Shown piece after piece: positions 1 to 7,483 of a stretch of DNA of 28,980 bases. The DNA comes from Gracilibacteraceae bacterium. Lineage in GTDB: Bacteria; Bacillota; Desulfitobacteriia; Desulfitobacteriales; Syntrophobotulaceae. The stretch is from positions 1-28,980 of the forward strand of contig JAISEW010000258.1 in assembly GCA_031263945.1 (NCBI GenBank), written 5' to 3'. How positions within the stretch are numbered: the first letter of the stretch is position 1; each line of letters starts with the position of its first letter. The notes under the pieces were generated by a model. It was not told where the DNA came from, did not search any database, and worked only from the letters and a program-made list of their open reading frames with translations. The position numbers were made by a program, and so were the translations under genes.

Positions 1-2
1 TT

Positions 3-500
3 GACGAACGGCTGACGCGCAATCAGGACTATGAGCTGAATTACCGCATCCGCCGCCAGGGCGGGAAGATATATCTGGCCAACGCCATAAAACTCACGTA
101 TTACAGCCGTTCGTCCATAGGAGCGATCGCCCGCAACGCTTTTGGCAACGGCAAATGGAATATCATCACCTCGTTTCTCTGCCCGGGGGCGATGAGCCTG
201 CGCCATTATATCCCGCTGGTTTTTGTCCTTTCCCTGTTCGCCCTCCCCCTCGCCGCCCTCCTCCTCGGCCCTTTTTTCCTCTGGGCGCTGGCGGCGGAGC
301 TGGCGCTGTATTTTCTCCTAGATTTCGGCTTCGCCTGGGGAGCGTCCCGCCGGGTCCCACCGCCGTCGGGGGGATCTCCGGCGCCCGCGTATTTTTTGGC
401 GCTGCTCTTTTTATTCCCGTTATTCCACATCTGCTACGGCTGCGGCTCGGCGGCCGGGTTTTTGAAAAAGGGAAACACGAACAAGACAAAGAATGATTGA
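3..500 (+). CDS. Glycosyltransferase family 2, C-terminal part (5' end outside the window)
   Basis: An open frame enters from the left edge and ends at TGA 498-500. Its first residues read DERLTRNQDYELNYRIRRQGG, followed by a KIYLANAI...YYSRSS stretch and FGNGKW. This matches the end of the GT-A catalytic domain of family 2 glycosyltransferases: an (E/Q)DYELNYR acceptor/base motif, then the R-x-x-G-K-I-Y region. After it come two or three hydrophobic segments (about residues 65-90 and 115-145 of the visible part) and a short basic tail, so the enzyme is probably anchored in the membrane with its catalytic domain in the cytoplasm. Such proteins transfer sugars from nucleotide-sugars in cell-surface glycan synthesis; the substrate cannot be told. 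The usual ED of the motif reads QD here. It converges with the ABC permease, with 14 bases between the stops and no room for a classical terminator. Confidence 0.8.
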   Translation, partial: DERLTRNQDYELNYRIRRQGGKIYLANAIKLTYYSRSSIGAIARNAFGNGKWNIITSFLCPGAMSLRHYIPLVFVLSLFALPLAALLLGPFFLWALAAELALYFLLDFGFAWGASRRVPPPSGGSPAPAYFLALLFLFPLFHICYGCGSAAGFLKKGNTNKTKND

Positions 501-514
501 CAGAGGTGCCAAAA

Positions 515-2689
515 CTAAACCCCGTCATGCGCCCGTATCGTCTCTGCCAGCGATTCGCCGCCGCGCCTTGCGCTTGTCACACGCATAGTAACAAACGTGA
601 CGGCGAACACAAGAGCGATGCTGACGACTGCGCCCGCCCACGGGAAAACAAAATTAAACTGCTCCGTCTGCGAGAAAATCTTATAAATGCAGACGGCGGC
701 CGCCGAGCCAGTCACAAGCCCATAGACGAACGATTTTGCGGCGTATATCACACATTCCAGATTCAGCATACGCCGCAGTCCTCCCCGCGTCATGCCCGCG
801 CTTCGCAGGACGGCGAACTCGCGGGAGCGGGAGCGCATATTCGCCGAGATAACGCTGATGACGCTGGTCAGGGCGATGAGGGCCAGAAGTCCGACAAAGG
901 CATAAATAAATACTGTTACAAATCGGAATATCGCCATCTGGGAAGCGGTGTGCGCGGCGACGTCAACCGTGTCGATCACGAACGCGTCCGGCAATTCTTC
1001 GGTCAGCAACTCATTGGCATATTTTGTAAATCCTGCCGGATCCGCCGCGTCAACATACCAGTAAACGGGGCTGACGTCCAATTCCGGCACAAGTATGAGC
1101 AAACCGCCAAAACCGTTGAGAAACCGCTCGGGTAGATCACGGGCTTCTCCGGCCAGCGAAATCTCCTTTTCATAGCCATTCTCATCACGAACAGTCAGCG
1201 TCGTTTTCTTGAAGTTGAACGGCGTGTACTCGTAGCTTTCGTTATTGTAATTCGTCCTGACCCGGTTCAGCAGGATCGCCTCGCCCGGGACCGCTCCCGC
1301 TTGGGAAATGAGGTCGTTATAAGTCGCACTGTCCGCGACGACGTACTCGACCGCTACGCTTTCAATTTCCGCCTCCGCGTGCCACCGGGCATATTGTTTT
1401 TTGAACTCGCCGGTCATCATGTCTTCGGGGATAACGGTCTCAGGATATCGTTTCTCTGTTCTGCTGTATCCCTGAAAATATACGGCGGTGGCGTCATATT
1501 CCTCAAGCCGCGCCGTCAGGTCCATTAGCCGCTCATAGGGCAAGGGTTCCTCTACCGACAAAAAAGTGGCGCGCGCGGTTATCCTCAAGTCTGAAAACCC
1601 GGTATCCAGCGTTTGCAAAAATGAATATGAAAATTCTCCGCAGGCGATGAAAAGCATAACGCTGACCGTGAGGGCGGCAACTGTGGCGCGGTACGCCCGC
1701 TTGCTGCGTTTCATTGATTTTTCCGCCAGTGTCCCCTCAAAGCCGAACAGCTTGTTTATCAGTTTTGACGATCGGAGTGTCCGCGCTCTGACCCTGACTT
1801 CGCCCGTCTGGCGAATCGCTTCGATCGCGGGGATCCTCGCGGCTTTACGCGCGGGAAAATACGCTGACAGCAGTACCGCCGCAAACGCAAAAACCGCGGC
1901 GGCAATCAAGACGACCGGGGCGGCGGTAAACCCGAACTTAAAGCTCCCCTCGGCTGACTGCGAAACCGCCGTTATCACCGCGTTAGCGCCGGTCAATACC
2001 GCGGCTTCCAATCCCAGACCGGCGGCTATGCCAACCGGGATACCGGCGGCGGAAAGTATAAGCCCTTCTTTCAGCACGATCTCCATGATATGCCGCCTTG
2101 TCCCGCCGGCGCTTTTCAGCAAACCGAACTGGCGCGTCCGCTCGCCCGCCGACACCTCAAAAGCGTTCGATATGACCACCGCCGACATGGCGATGACGAT
2201 TGCCGCAAGTATCGCCGCGATCCCGTAAAACTGCCTGGCGACGCGGTCGTCGCCATAGCCTTCAAGTCCGAGAAGCTCATCATTGAATTTGTGATGGTGC
2301 GCCTTGTAATCCCACCCTTGCCGCTCGCAAATTTCCGCAAGCTGCGCCTCTATGTTCCGGCTGGCGCGCGCGAGACGGAATTCCAATTGATACCACAAAG
2401 TCTTGTCGGGATTTGTTTGCTCATATATCATATACGCACCTATCGCTTCATCCGCGGCAAAGGATTCCGCCTCCGATCTGCTGAGGAACGGCTGCAAGTG
2501 AATGTGCCAGTCGCCGTTTTCCCGCACTGTTTGGTTATATATCCCAATTCGTGCGCTCTCAGCAAAGCCGAATACAGCGGTGATCATCATCGCGGCGGCG
2601 ACCACGCCGATGAGCGTCCAGACCGTGCGGGCGCGGTTACCTTTGATGTGCGTCCACGCGAGTCTGGTCGTCAGTTTAATATCGCTCAA
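515..2689 (-). CDS. ABC transporter permease, FtsX/MacB type
   Basis: A 724-residue membrane protein with the FtsX-like layout. There is an N-terminal membrane helix (about residues 23-43), an extracytoplasmic stretch, three helices at about 155-300, a fourth-to-fifth boundary near 340, a large extracellular domain (about 360-590), then three C-terminal helices (about 595-700). Two FtsX cores are recognisable by their cytoplasmic signatures ERTRQFGLLKSAGGTRRHI and SREFAVLRSAGMTRGGLRRM. The TTG start overlaps the TGA of the ATPase gene by four bases (TTGA), so translation is probably coupled. Together with the ATPase it forms a transporter of the kind that exports or removes antimicrobial peptides or lipids, or performs signalling in the envelope. 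The adjacent two-component genes favour a cell-envelope stress or peptide-resistance role, which is inference. The substrate is unknown. Confidence 0.9.
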   Translation of the reverse strand: MSDIKLTTRLAWTHIKGNRARTVWTLIGVVAAAMMITAVFGFAESARIGIYNQTVRENGDWHIHLQPFLSRSEAESFAADEAIGAYMIYEQTNPDKTLWYQLEFRLARASRNIEAQLAEICERQGWDYKAHHHKFNDELLGLEGYGDDRVARQFYGIAAILAAIVIAMSAVVISNAFEVSAGERTRQFGLLKSAGGTRRHIMEIVLKEGLILSAAGIPVGIAAGLGLEAAVLTGANAVITAVSQSAEGSFKFGFTAAPVVLIAAAVFAFAAVLLSAYFPARKAARIPAIEAIRQTGEVRVRARTLRSSKLINKLFGFEGTLAEKSMKRSKRAYRATVAALTVSVMLFIACGEFSYSFLQTLDTGFSDLRITARATFLSVEEPLPYERLMDLTARLEEYDATAVYFQGYSRTEKRYPETVIPEDMMTGEFKKQYARWHAEAEIESVAVEYVVADSATYNDLISQAGAVPGEAILLNRVRTNYNNESYEYTPFNFKKTTLTVRDENGYEKEISLAGEARDLPERFLNGFGGLLILVPELDVSPVYWYVDAADPAGFTKYANELLTEELPDAFVIDTVDVAAHTASQMAIFRFVTVFIYAFVGLLALIALTSVISVISANMRSRSREFAVLRSAGMTRGGLRRMLNLECVIYAAKSFVYGLVTGSAAAVCIYKIFSQTEQFNFVFPWAGAVVSIALVFAVTFVTMRVTSARRGGESLAETIRAHDGV

Positions 2690-3369
2690 CTCCTGACCCG
2701 CTCGTCGCGCAGGATCTGTCCGTCGCCGACAGTGATGATTCGATCGGCTTGCAGGGCGATACTCTCATCATGGGTGATAATGATAAGTGTCTGCTTATAC
2801 CTCTTGTTGGAAAGCTTCAAAAGGTCGATGATCTCCCTGCCGGATCTGCTGTCCAGGTTGCCCGTGGGCTCGTCAGCGAGGATGAGCGCCGGGTCGTTGA
2901 TAAGCGCCCGCCCGATGGAAACGCGCTGCTGCTGCCCGCCGGAGAGTTCGTTCGGCAGATGCCGGGCGCGGCCTGTAAGTCCGATGGTTTCAAGGATCGC
3001 GCGAAGTTTTTCCTCATCCGGTTTACGATTGTCCAAGAGACGCGGGAGCATAATGTTTTCCTCGGCGGTCAGCGTCGGAATGAGGTTGTAGAACTGATAG
3101 ACGATGCCGATGTTGCGGCGGCGGAAGATGGCAAGCTCACTCTCATTCAGCTTGAAAATTTCGCCGCCGTCCACGATGACGCTGCCGGAGGTCGGACGGT
3201 CAACGCCGCCGATAAGGTGCATAAGCGTGGACTTGCCGGAGCCGGACGCGCCGACAATGGCGACGAATTCGCCTTTTTCCACGCTGAAATTTACGCCGCC
3301 CAGAGCCGTGACGGCGGCGTCGCCTTTGCCGTAGGTTTTAACCAAGTCGTTGACTTGAAGAATAGCCAT
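2686..3369 (-). CDS. ABC transporter ATP-binding protein (MacB/LolD/BceA-like)
   Basis: A 227-residue ATPase with every catalytic motif: Walker A GASGSGKST (40-48), Q-loop Q92, signature LSGGQQQR (142-149) and Walker B LILADEP with D166-E167. It energises the FtsX-type permease encoded immediately downstream. The start is set at ATG 3369 because AGGAGG lies 7 bases upstream; an earlier in-frame start at 3405 would add 12 residues without a ribosome site. The upstream gap of about 100 bases to the kinase stop holds three GTGAC repeats and a -10-like TATGAT, so the ABC pair probably has its own activated promoter controlled by the neighbouring response regulator. The closest families are the MacB, LolD and BceA exporters; assignment to one of them is not possible from sequence alone. 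Confidence 0.92.
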   Translation of the reverse strand: MAILQVNDLVKTYGKGDAAVTALGGVNFSVEKGEFVAIVGASGSGKSTLMHLIGGVDRPTSGSVIVDGGEIFKLNESELAIFRRRNIGIVYQFYNLIPTLTAEENIMLPRLLDNRKPDEEKLRAILETIGLTGRARHLPNELSGGQQQRVSIGRALINDPALILADEPTGNLDSRSGREIIDLLKLSNKRYKQTLIIITHDESIALQADRIITVGDGQILRDERVRS

Positions 3370-3400
3370 CGGAACAACCTCCTGAAATTTCATAATGGCT

Positions 3401-3458
3401 ATCATATCATATCAGCCCCGAGTGACTTTTCGGTGACTATTTCGCCGAGAAAAGTGAC
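3401..3458 (-). promoter_or_regulatory. Probable response-regulator-activated promoter of the ABC genes
   Basis: Read on the plus strand, GTGAC occurs at 3422, 3433 and 3454. The spacings of 11 and 21 bases place the copies on one face of the helix, and each is followed by a T-rich tail (GTGACTTTTC, GTGACTATTT, GTGACAGTTT). On the minus strand two overlapping TATGAT hexamers (3406-3411 and 3401-3406) can serve as -10, but no -35 consensus stands 17 bases upstream; that position is covered by the repeats. This is the layout of promoters activated by OmpR/PhoB-family regulators. The binding partner is inferred from the response regulator two genes upstream. Confidence 0.6.
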
Positions 3459-3468
3459 AGTTTAGTCA

Positions 3469-4302
3469 TCAGCGGTAAAATTTCAGCGTAAACGCCGCAC
3501 CGCCGTTCTCGCCGCCGCCCGCCTGTATGTCGCCGCTTTGACCGCGCATAACGGCCAATGCCAGTGGCAGACCGATCCCGTAGCCTTTTTCGCTCCGCGA
3601 GCCTTCGAATCTCCGGAAAAGCCTGGCGGTTTCAGACGCGGATAATCCCTTGCCGCAGTCGGTGACAGCTATCCAGACGCATATGGGATCCTCGCCTGAT
3701 TCAACGCGTATCTCGCCGCCATCAGGCGAATACTCAGACGCGTTTTTTATGACGTTTGACAGGGCTTCCGCCGTCCAGCGCCTGTCGCAGAAAATCCGCG
3801 CTTCGCCTGCCGTGACCGCGACGCGCTGGTTCTTAACGTCAAGCAGGATTTGCAGCGGTTCAAGCGCCAGAGCGATCAACTCGGAAGCGTCCGTCCACTC
3901 ACGCGCAAACGCCACGGCGCCCGCGTCAAGCTTCGCCAGCTTCAAAAGCGCGGACGCGAGCCATTCCATGCGGGTCAGCCCCGTCCTGATATTGGCGATA
4001 AACTCATCCTGCCTGTCAGGCGGCGCGGTTTCCAGCAGATCCGCCATCAGAAGCATCGAGGCCAGCGGGCTTTTCAACTGGTGGGAGATGTCCGCCAGCG
4101 TATCTTTCAGACGGTCACGTTCATGCCGGAGCGCGTCGACTTGTTCATTTTTCAGGCTGGCGAGTGTATGTACGTCATTTTTAAGTATGGAAAACACTCC
4201 TTCGCGGTTGTCCCGCAGGTCGACGTCACGCCCGTCCACGATACGCCTTATGTCGGCGGAGAGCTTGATGATCTCGCTTTTCTTAATCCACACGGTAGCC
4301 AA
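3469..4302 (-). CDS. Sensor histidine kinase lacking membrane segments
   Basis: A 277-residue kinase. The H-box is DISHQLKSP with phospho-acceptor H74, the N-box is NVIKNASE (N187), G1 is DCGKG (215-219) and G2 is GYGIGLPLA (240-248). Residues 8-70 are a HAMP-like/coiled linker. It phosphorylates the partner response regulator encoded just upstream. No hydrophobic segment precedes the linker, whereas the relatives I recognise (VanS/VncS-like kinases next to FtsX-type ABC transporters) normally have two N-terminal helices, so the sensing part is missing or the kinase relies on the transporter for its input. Its start is TTG 4302, overlapping the regulator gene by 20 bases; GTG 4293 is an alternative and neither has a strong ribosome site. 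Confidence 0.88.
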   Translation of the reverse strand: MATVWIKKSEIIKLSADIRRIVDGRDVDLRDNREGVFSILKNDVHTLASLKNEQVDALRHERDRLKDTLADISHQLKSPLASMLLMADLLETAPPDRQDEFIANIRTGLTRMEWLASALLKLAKLDAGAVAFAREWTDASELIALALEPLQILLDVKNQRVAVTAGEARIFCDRRWTAEALSNVIKNASEYSPDGGEIRVESGEDPICVWIAVTDCGKGLSASETARLFRRFEGSRSEKGYGIGLPLALAVMRGQSGDIQAGGGENGGAAFTLKFYR

Positions 4303-5008
4303 CCCCCCGCACGGTTTCTATATTCGCGGCGTCCCCAAGTTTTTCCCGCAAGCGTTTGATGTAGACGGTCAGCGTGTTATCCTCGACAAAGTTACCCGCT
4401 GCGTCCCAGATGTGTTCCAGTATCTGAGCGCGGGAAAGAGTCCGCCCTTTGTTTTGGGCGAAAGTTAGAAGCAGGCGGTATTCAAGGGCGGTCAGGTCGA
4501 GCGTCGTTTCACCGGCGTATGCTTTGCCCGCCGCTGTGTCGACGGATACGCCGCCAAGCGTGACTATCGCGTTATGCCGCTCGCCGGTCTGTGTGCCTAA
4601 GGTGCGCTTTACCCTCGCGAGCAGTTCCCGCAAGCGGAACGGTTTTGTGATATAGTCGTCCGCGCCGCCCTCCAAGGCGCGAACGACGCTGCCCTCGTCG
4701 TCCACGACGGTCAGGAAGATAACCGCGGTATCCGTGCCGGCAAGAGCTTCCCGCACGTCGAAGCCCGTGCCGTCCGGCAGCTGCATATCAAGTATGGAAA
4801 GGTCGAAGCGTTCGCTGATTATGGCGGCCCGCGCTTCATGGACGCGGCTGCCGCGCGTGACGGCATACCCTTCCTGTTCAAGGGCGTAAACCAGACCGGA
4901 CGCTATCATGGCGTCGTCCTCGACAAGCAGGATTTTGTACGGCTTTTTTGGATCCTGGGAGGGATCTGGGATCCCAAGCTTACCGCCCCATTCGTCTCTA
5001 TTCATCAC
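4283..5008 (-). CDS. OmpR/PhoB-family response regulator
   Basis: A 241-residue regulator. The receiver domain has the acidic pocket E30-D31-D32, phospho-acceptor D74 (LDMQLPDG), T100 and K122 (TKPF). The C-terminal winged helix is typical (LTALEYRLL, then VYIKRLREKLG and GVGYRVD). It is phosphorylated by the overlapping kinase and should bind DNA, most likely the GTGAC repeats before the ABC genes. An unusual N-terminal extension of about 22 residues, rich in Asp/Pro/Gly, precedes the receiver. Translation can begin at GTG 5008 or the adjacent ATG 5005; a GGAG lies about 15 bases upstream. It is the first gene of the four-gene unit regulator-kinase-ATPase-permease. Confidence 0.92.
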   Translation of the reverse strand: MMNRDEWGGKLGIPDPSQDPKKPYKILLVEDDAMIASGLVYALEQEGYAVTRGSRVHEARAAIISERFDLSILDMQLPDGTGFDVREALAGTDTAVIFLTVVDDEGSVVRALEGGADDYITKPFRLRELLARVKRTLGTQTGERHNAIVTLGGVSVDTAAGKAYAGETTLDLTALEYRLLLTFAQNKGRTLSRAQILEHIWDAAGNFVEDNTLTVYIKRLREKLGDAANIETVRGVGYRVD

Positions 5009-5070
5009 GCACGCTATTCTCCGTCCGTCATATGAGTGGGTTTAGATTAGAGGTGTCCTTTATATATTTT

Positions 5071-5099
5071 ATTTTATCATGTCCGCCTGCCGGATACAA
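5071..5099 (-). promoter_or_regulatory. Promoter of the two-component/ABC unit
   Basis: On the minus strand TTGTAT (5099-5094) is followed after 17 bases by TAAAAT (5076-5071). The leader to the regulator start is about 60 bases. Good spacing, fair -35. Confidence 0.6.
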
Positions 5100-5125
5100 G
5101 GGGACATATTTCCGAAAAAATCCCA

Positions 5126-5154
5126 TTGACAAGACGAAAACTTTATATTATTAT
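5126..5154 (+). promoter_or_regulatory. Strong sigma-70-type promoter for the small membrane protein
   Basis: A consensus TTGACA (5126-5131), a 17-base spacer and TATTAT (5149-5154) stand about 65 bases upstream of the ATG at 5220. This promoter faces away from the divergent one at 5071-5099. Confidence 0.65.
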
Positions 5155-5219
5155 TCATATAAGGAAGTATCGACAAATAAACTATCACATAAATCAAGTC
5201 GGGGGGTAGGTTTGATAAT

Positions 5220-5549
5220 ATGGTTTGGAAATGTCTTTTATTACAGGTAGTTTCTTTTAGTTGTTACCCGCTCGGATATGTTTTGGGTGATTATTTCCAT
5301 TTGCCTGCTATGGAATATTATCATTTTAACGCGTACATTTTATTTGTTCATGCAATAGCCATTGTGATTTCCTTTATCGGGTTTAAGATCGTATTTTCCA
5401 CCGCGGAAGCGGGGAAGATGAGAGCAACCGTTGGCTGTACCGTTGTGTTTTATTTATGGGGATATTACGGAGCGGGCTGGTACTTGATATGGGCGCTGTC
5501 GGCCTATATTATATTAATAGTGTCTAATTTTTTTCAAGTTATCTCGTAA
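5220..5549 (+). CDS. Small hypothetical membrane protein
   Basis: A 109-residue protein that I do not recognise. It has about three hydrophobic segments (residues 5-25, 37-62 and 70-105) and many aromatic residues (FYLWGYYGAGWYLIW), which suggests an integral membrane protein of the cytoplasmic membrane. A near-consensus promoter stands about 65 bases upstream and a G-rich run (5201-5206) lies 13-18 bases before the ATG, a poor ribosome site. Its base composition is more AT-rich than that of the flanking genes, which fits recent acquisition, and it stands alone between two minus-strand operons. A hairpin at 5571-5615 follows its stop by 22 bases and could end its transcript. Function unknown; it may be an immunity-like or stress protein, but nothing in the sequence proves this. 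Confidence 0.55.
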   Translation: MVWKCLLLQVVSFSCYPLGYVLGDYFHLPAMEYYHFNAYILFVHAIAIVISFIGFKIVFSTAEAGKMRATVGCTVVFYLWGYYGAGWYLIWALSAYIILIVSNFFQVIS

Positions 5550-5570
5550 GAAAACGGAGAAATAGGCGCT

Positions 5571-5615
5571 CAGAGAAAAACCGGCCCGTGAACGAAGTGG
5601 TCCGGCTTTTCTCTG
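5571..5615. terminator. Bidirectional terminator between the small membrane gene and dctM
   Basis: Two 14-base arms (CAGAGAAAAACCGG and CCGGCTTTTCTCTG) enclose a 17-base loop. The single mismatch in the plus-strand RNA becomes a G-U pair in the minus-strand RNA, where the 3' arm contains UUUUU, so it best serves the dctPQM transcript. In the plus direction TTTCGATTTTT follows. Confidence 0.75.
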
Positions 5616-5636
5616 TTTCGATTTTTCCGGCGGGCT

Positions 5637-6902
5637 CTAAATAAGCAGCAGGGCGATTTGAGGGATGAAGGTGATGAGCAAAAGTCCGACTACATAGATG
5701 AGGATAAAAGGCAGGAGTTTAGGCACTATTTTTTGCACGGGCACGTCGCTGATCATGGAGGCGGTGAATAAACAGACGCCAAACGGCGGCGTCAGACAGC
5801 CGATATTGATATTGATGATGACCATGATGCCGAAGTGGACGGGATGGATGCCCAGCATGACCGCCAGCGGGGCCAGAAGGGGGGCGGTAATGATGATGAT
5901 GGCGCTGCTTTCCATAAACATGCCGGCGATCAGCAGCACGACGTTTACCAGAATAAGGATGATGTATTTGTTGGTGGTGAAGGCTTCGATGGCGGCGAAA
6001 GCCATGGCCGGCACCTGTTCCGCGGCGATGATCCAGCCGAAAAGCGTGGCGTAGGCGATAATATACAGAATACAGGCCGAGGTGGTCGCCCCTTTGCGCA
6101 AGGTCTCCAAAAGGCTGCGCGGCGTCAGCTCCTTGTAGACAAAGGCGCCGATCAAAATCGCGTAAACGATGGAGATGATCGCGGCTTCCGTGGGGGTGAA
6201 TTTTCCGGAAAAAATGCCGCCTAGGATGATGACAGGCGCGCCAAAGGCCAGCAGGGCTTCTTTGGTGACTTTGAGCGCTTCTTGGCGGGTATACTTTGTG
6301 CCGGATCCCATATAACCGTTTTTTTTGCCAAAATAATAACAGAGCGAGCCGGCCAGGCATCCCATCAATATGCCGGTCGGTATGCCGGCTTTGAACATAT
6401 TGGTGATCGATACGCCGGTGGTGGAGCCGTAGACGACCATGCCCAGACTGGGCGGGATGATCGCGCCGAGAATACCGCCGGTCGCCGCCACCGCCGCCGC
6501 GTAGGCCTTCTCGTAGTTGCGTTTTGCCATCTCCGGCAGCATGATGCCGCCGACAGCCGCCGTAGTCGCCACGTTGGAGCCGGAAATGGCGCCGAAAACC
6601 ATGCAGGTGAGAATGGTCACAATGCTGAGACCGCCGGCGATCCGGCTCACCGCCATATCGCAGAAGCGCACGAGCCGGCGGGCCAAACCGCCCCGGTCCA
6701 TGAGGTCGCCGGCCAGCACAAAACCCGGCAGGGCAATCAGCGTCATCGTATCCAAGCCGGCGTACATGCGCTGGATCATCGCGTACAGGTTGATATCCGC
6801 CATCAGGAGATAGGAAAGGGACGACACGCCTATGGACACCGCGACCGGGAGGCCGACGACGAGACAGACCGCCAGAACCAGAAACATGATCATCAGTGTC
6901 AT
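5637..6902 (-). CDS. dctM: TRAP transporter large permease (DctM family)
   Basis: A 421-residue, strongly hydrophobic protein of the usual DctM length with 11-12 expected membrane helices. Family motifs are visible: LPGFVLAGDLMDRGGLARRL near residues 58-77, GAISGSNVATTAAVGGIMLPEM near 105-126, a GGILGAIIPPS loop near 142-152, and GCLTPPFGVCLF near 368-379. It is the ion-coupled translocation subunit of a tripartite ATP-independent periplasmic transporter; such systems take up organic acids using a sodium or proton gradient. Its ATG overlaps the dctQ stop by four bases (ATGA), so the two are translationally coupled. It is the last gene of dctPQM and is followed by a terminator. Confidence 0.95.
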   Translation of the reverse strand: MTLMIMFLVLAVCLVVGLPVAVSIGVSSLSYLLMADINLYAMIQRMYAGLDTMTLIALPGFVLAGDLMDRGGLARRLVRFCDMAVSRIAGGLSIVTILTCMVFGAISGSNVATTAAVGGIMLPEMAKRNYEKAYAAAVAATGGILGAIIPPSLGMVVYGSTTGVSITNMFKAGIPTGILMGCLAGSLCYYFGKKNGYMGSGTKYTRQEALKVTKEALLAFGAPVIILGGIFSGKFTPTEAAIISIVYAILIGAFVYKELTPRSLLETLRKGATTSACILYIIAYATLFGWIIAAEQVPAMAFAAIEAFTTNKYIILILVNVVLLIAGMFMESSAIIIITAPLLAPLAVMLGIHPVHFGIMVIININIGCLTPPFGVCLFTASMISDVPVQKIVPKLLPFILIYVVGLLLITFIPQIALLLI

Positions 6903-7411
6903 AATAGGACATCCTCCTGTACGGCAGGTTTTTCAGGCGGTTGAAAAAAATCCTCCAGCGTAGTGACGATGAGCTGGAATATGCTGAACAGCGCCCCCGT
7001 GGGGATCGCGGCGTAGATCCAAGCCGCGGCTATCGGTAAAGTATCGGATTTTTGGACGCTTGTGAGCATGACCCCTTTGACGCCGACAGTGAAGGTGATG
7101 ATCAGCAGCGCGAGAAAAACCGCGGCGTTAAACAGGCGGCTGCATACGGCGGCCCAGCCTTTCAGGCCGTCGCTCACAATAGTGATCGCAATATGCCGCC
7201 GGTGTTTGACGGCCAGAGCCGCCCCCATGAACGACGCCCAGATGAAACAATAGCGGCAGACCCCGTCCGCCCAGGGCAACGCGAAGCGGGGGGCCAGATT
7301 GCGCAGAAGCACCTGCAAAAACATGACGCCGATATAACCGATGATGGCGAGCAACGTCAGAAAAGCCGCCGTCTTGTCCACTGCGGAGCTGATTTTCAGT
7401 AACTGTTTCAA
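6899..7411 (-). CDS. dctQ: TRAP transporter small permease (DctQ family)
   Basis: A 170-residue protein with four hydrophobic segments (about residues 15-35, 48-66, 88-112 and 125-150), the standard DctQ topology. The family region FLQVLLRNLAPRFALPWADGVCRYCFIW, spanning the loop between helices 1 and 2, is present. It binds the large permease and helps form the membrane complex that receives substrate from DctP. The start is TTG 7411, chosen because GGAGG stands 5 bases upstream; no better start exists nearby. A GC-rich hairpin at 7432-7455 separates it from dctP. Confidence 0.92.
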   Translation of the reverse strand: MKQLLKISSAVDKTAAFLTLLAIIGYIGVMFLQVLLRNLAPRFALPWADGVCRYCFIWASFMGAALAVKHRRHIAITIVSDGLKGWAAVCSRLFNAAVFLALLIITFTVGVKGVMLTSVQKSDTLPIAAAWIYAAIPTGALFSIFQLIVTTLEDFFQPPEKPAVQEDVLL

Positions 7412-7431
7412 GTTACCCTCCTTAATTGAAA

Positions 7432-7455
7432 TCCGGCGGCCCGACGGCCGCCGGA
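7432..7455 (-). other. Intercistronic hairpin between dctP and dctQ
   Basis: A perfect 9-base GC-rich stem (TCCGGCGGC / GCCGCCGGA) with a 6-base loop lies 28 bases after the dctP stop and 20 bases before dctQ. No T-run follows. It probably protects dctP mRNA from 3' decay or partly stops transcription, giving more binding protein than permease. Role inferred from position. Confidence 0.65.
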
Positions 7456-7483
7456 CATTTGCGTATTACTCTTCGGCGAATAT

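Noticed and set aside
4948..5250. 100-codon plus-strand frame over the regulator start
   Set aside because: It overlaps the response-regulator gene and its promoter, lacks a ribosome site and shows no protein-like features.
5719..6912. 397-codon minus-strand frame overlapping dctM
   Set aside because: It is the shifted frame of dctM, very rich in His and Arg and without membrane or domain features.
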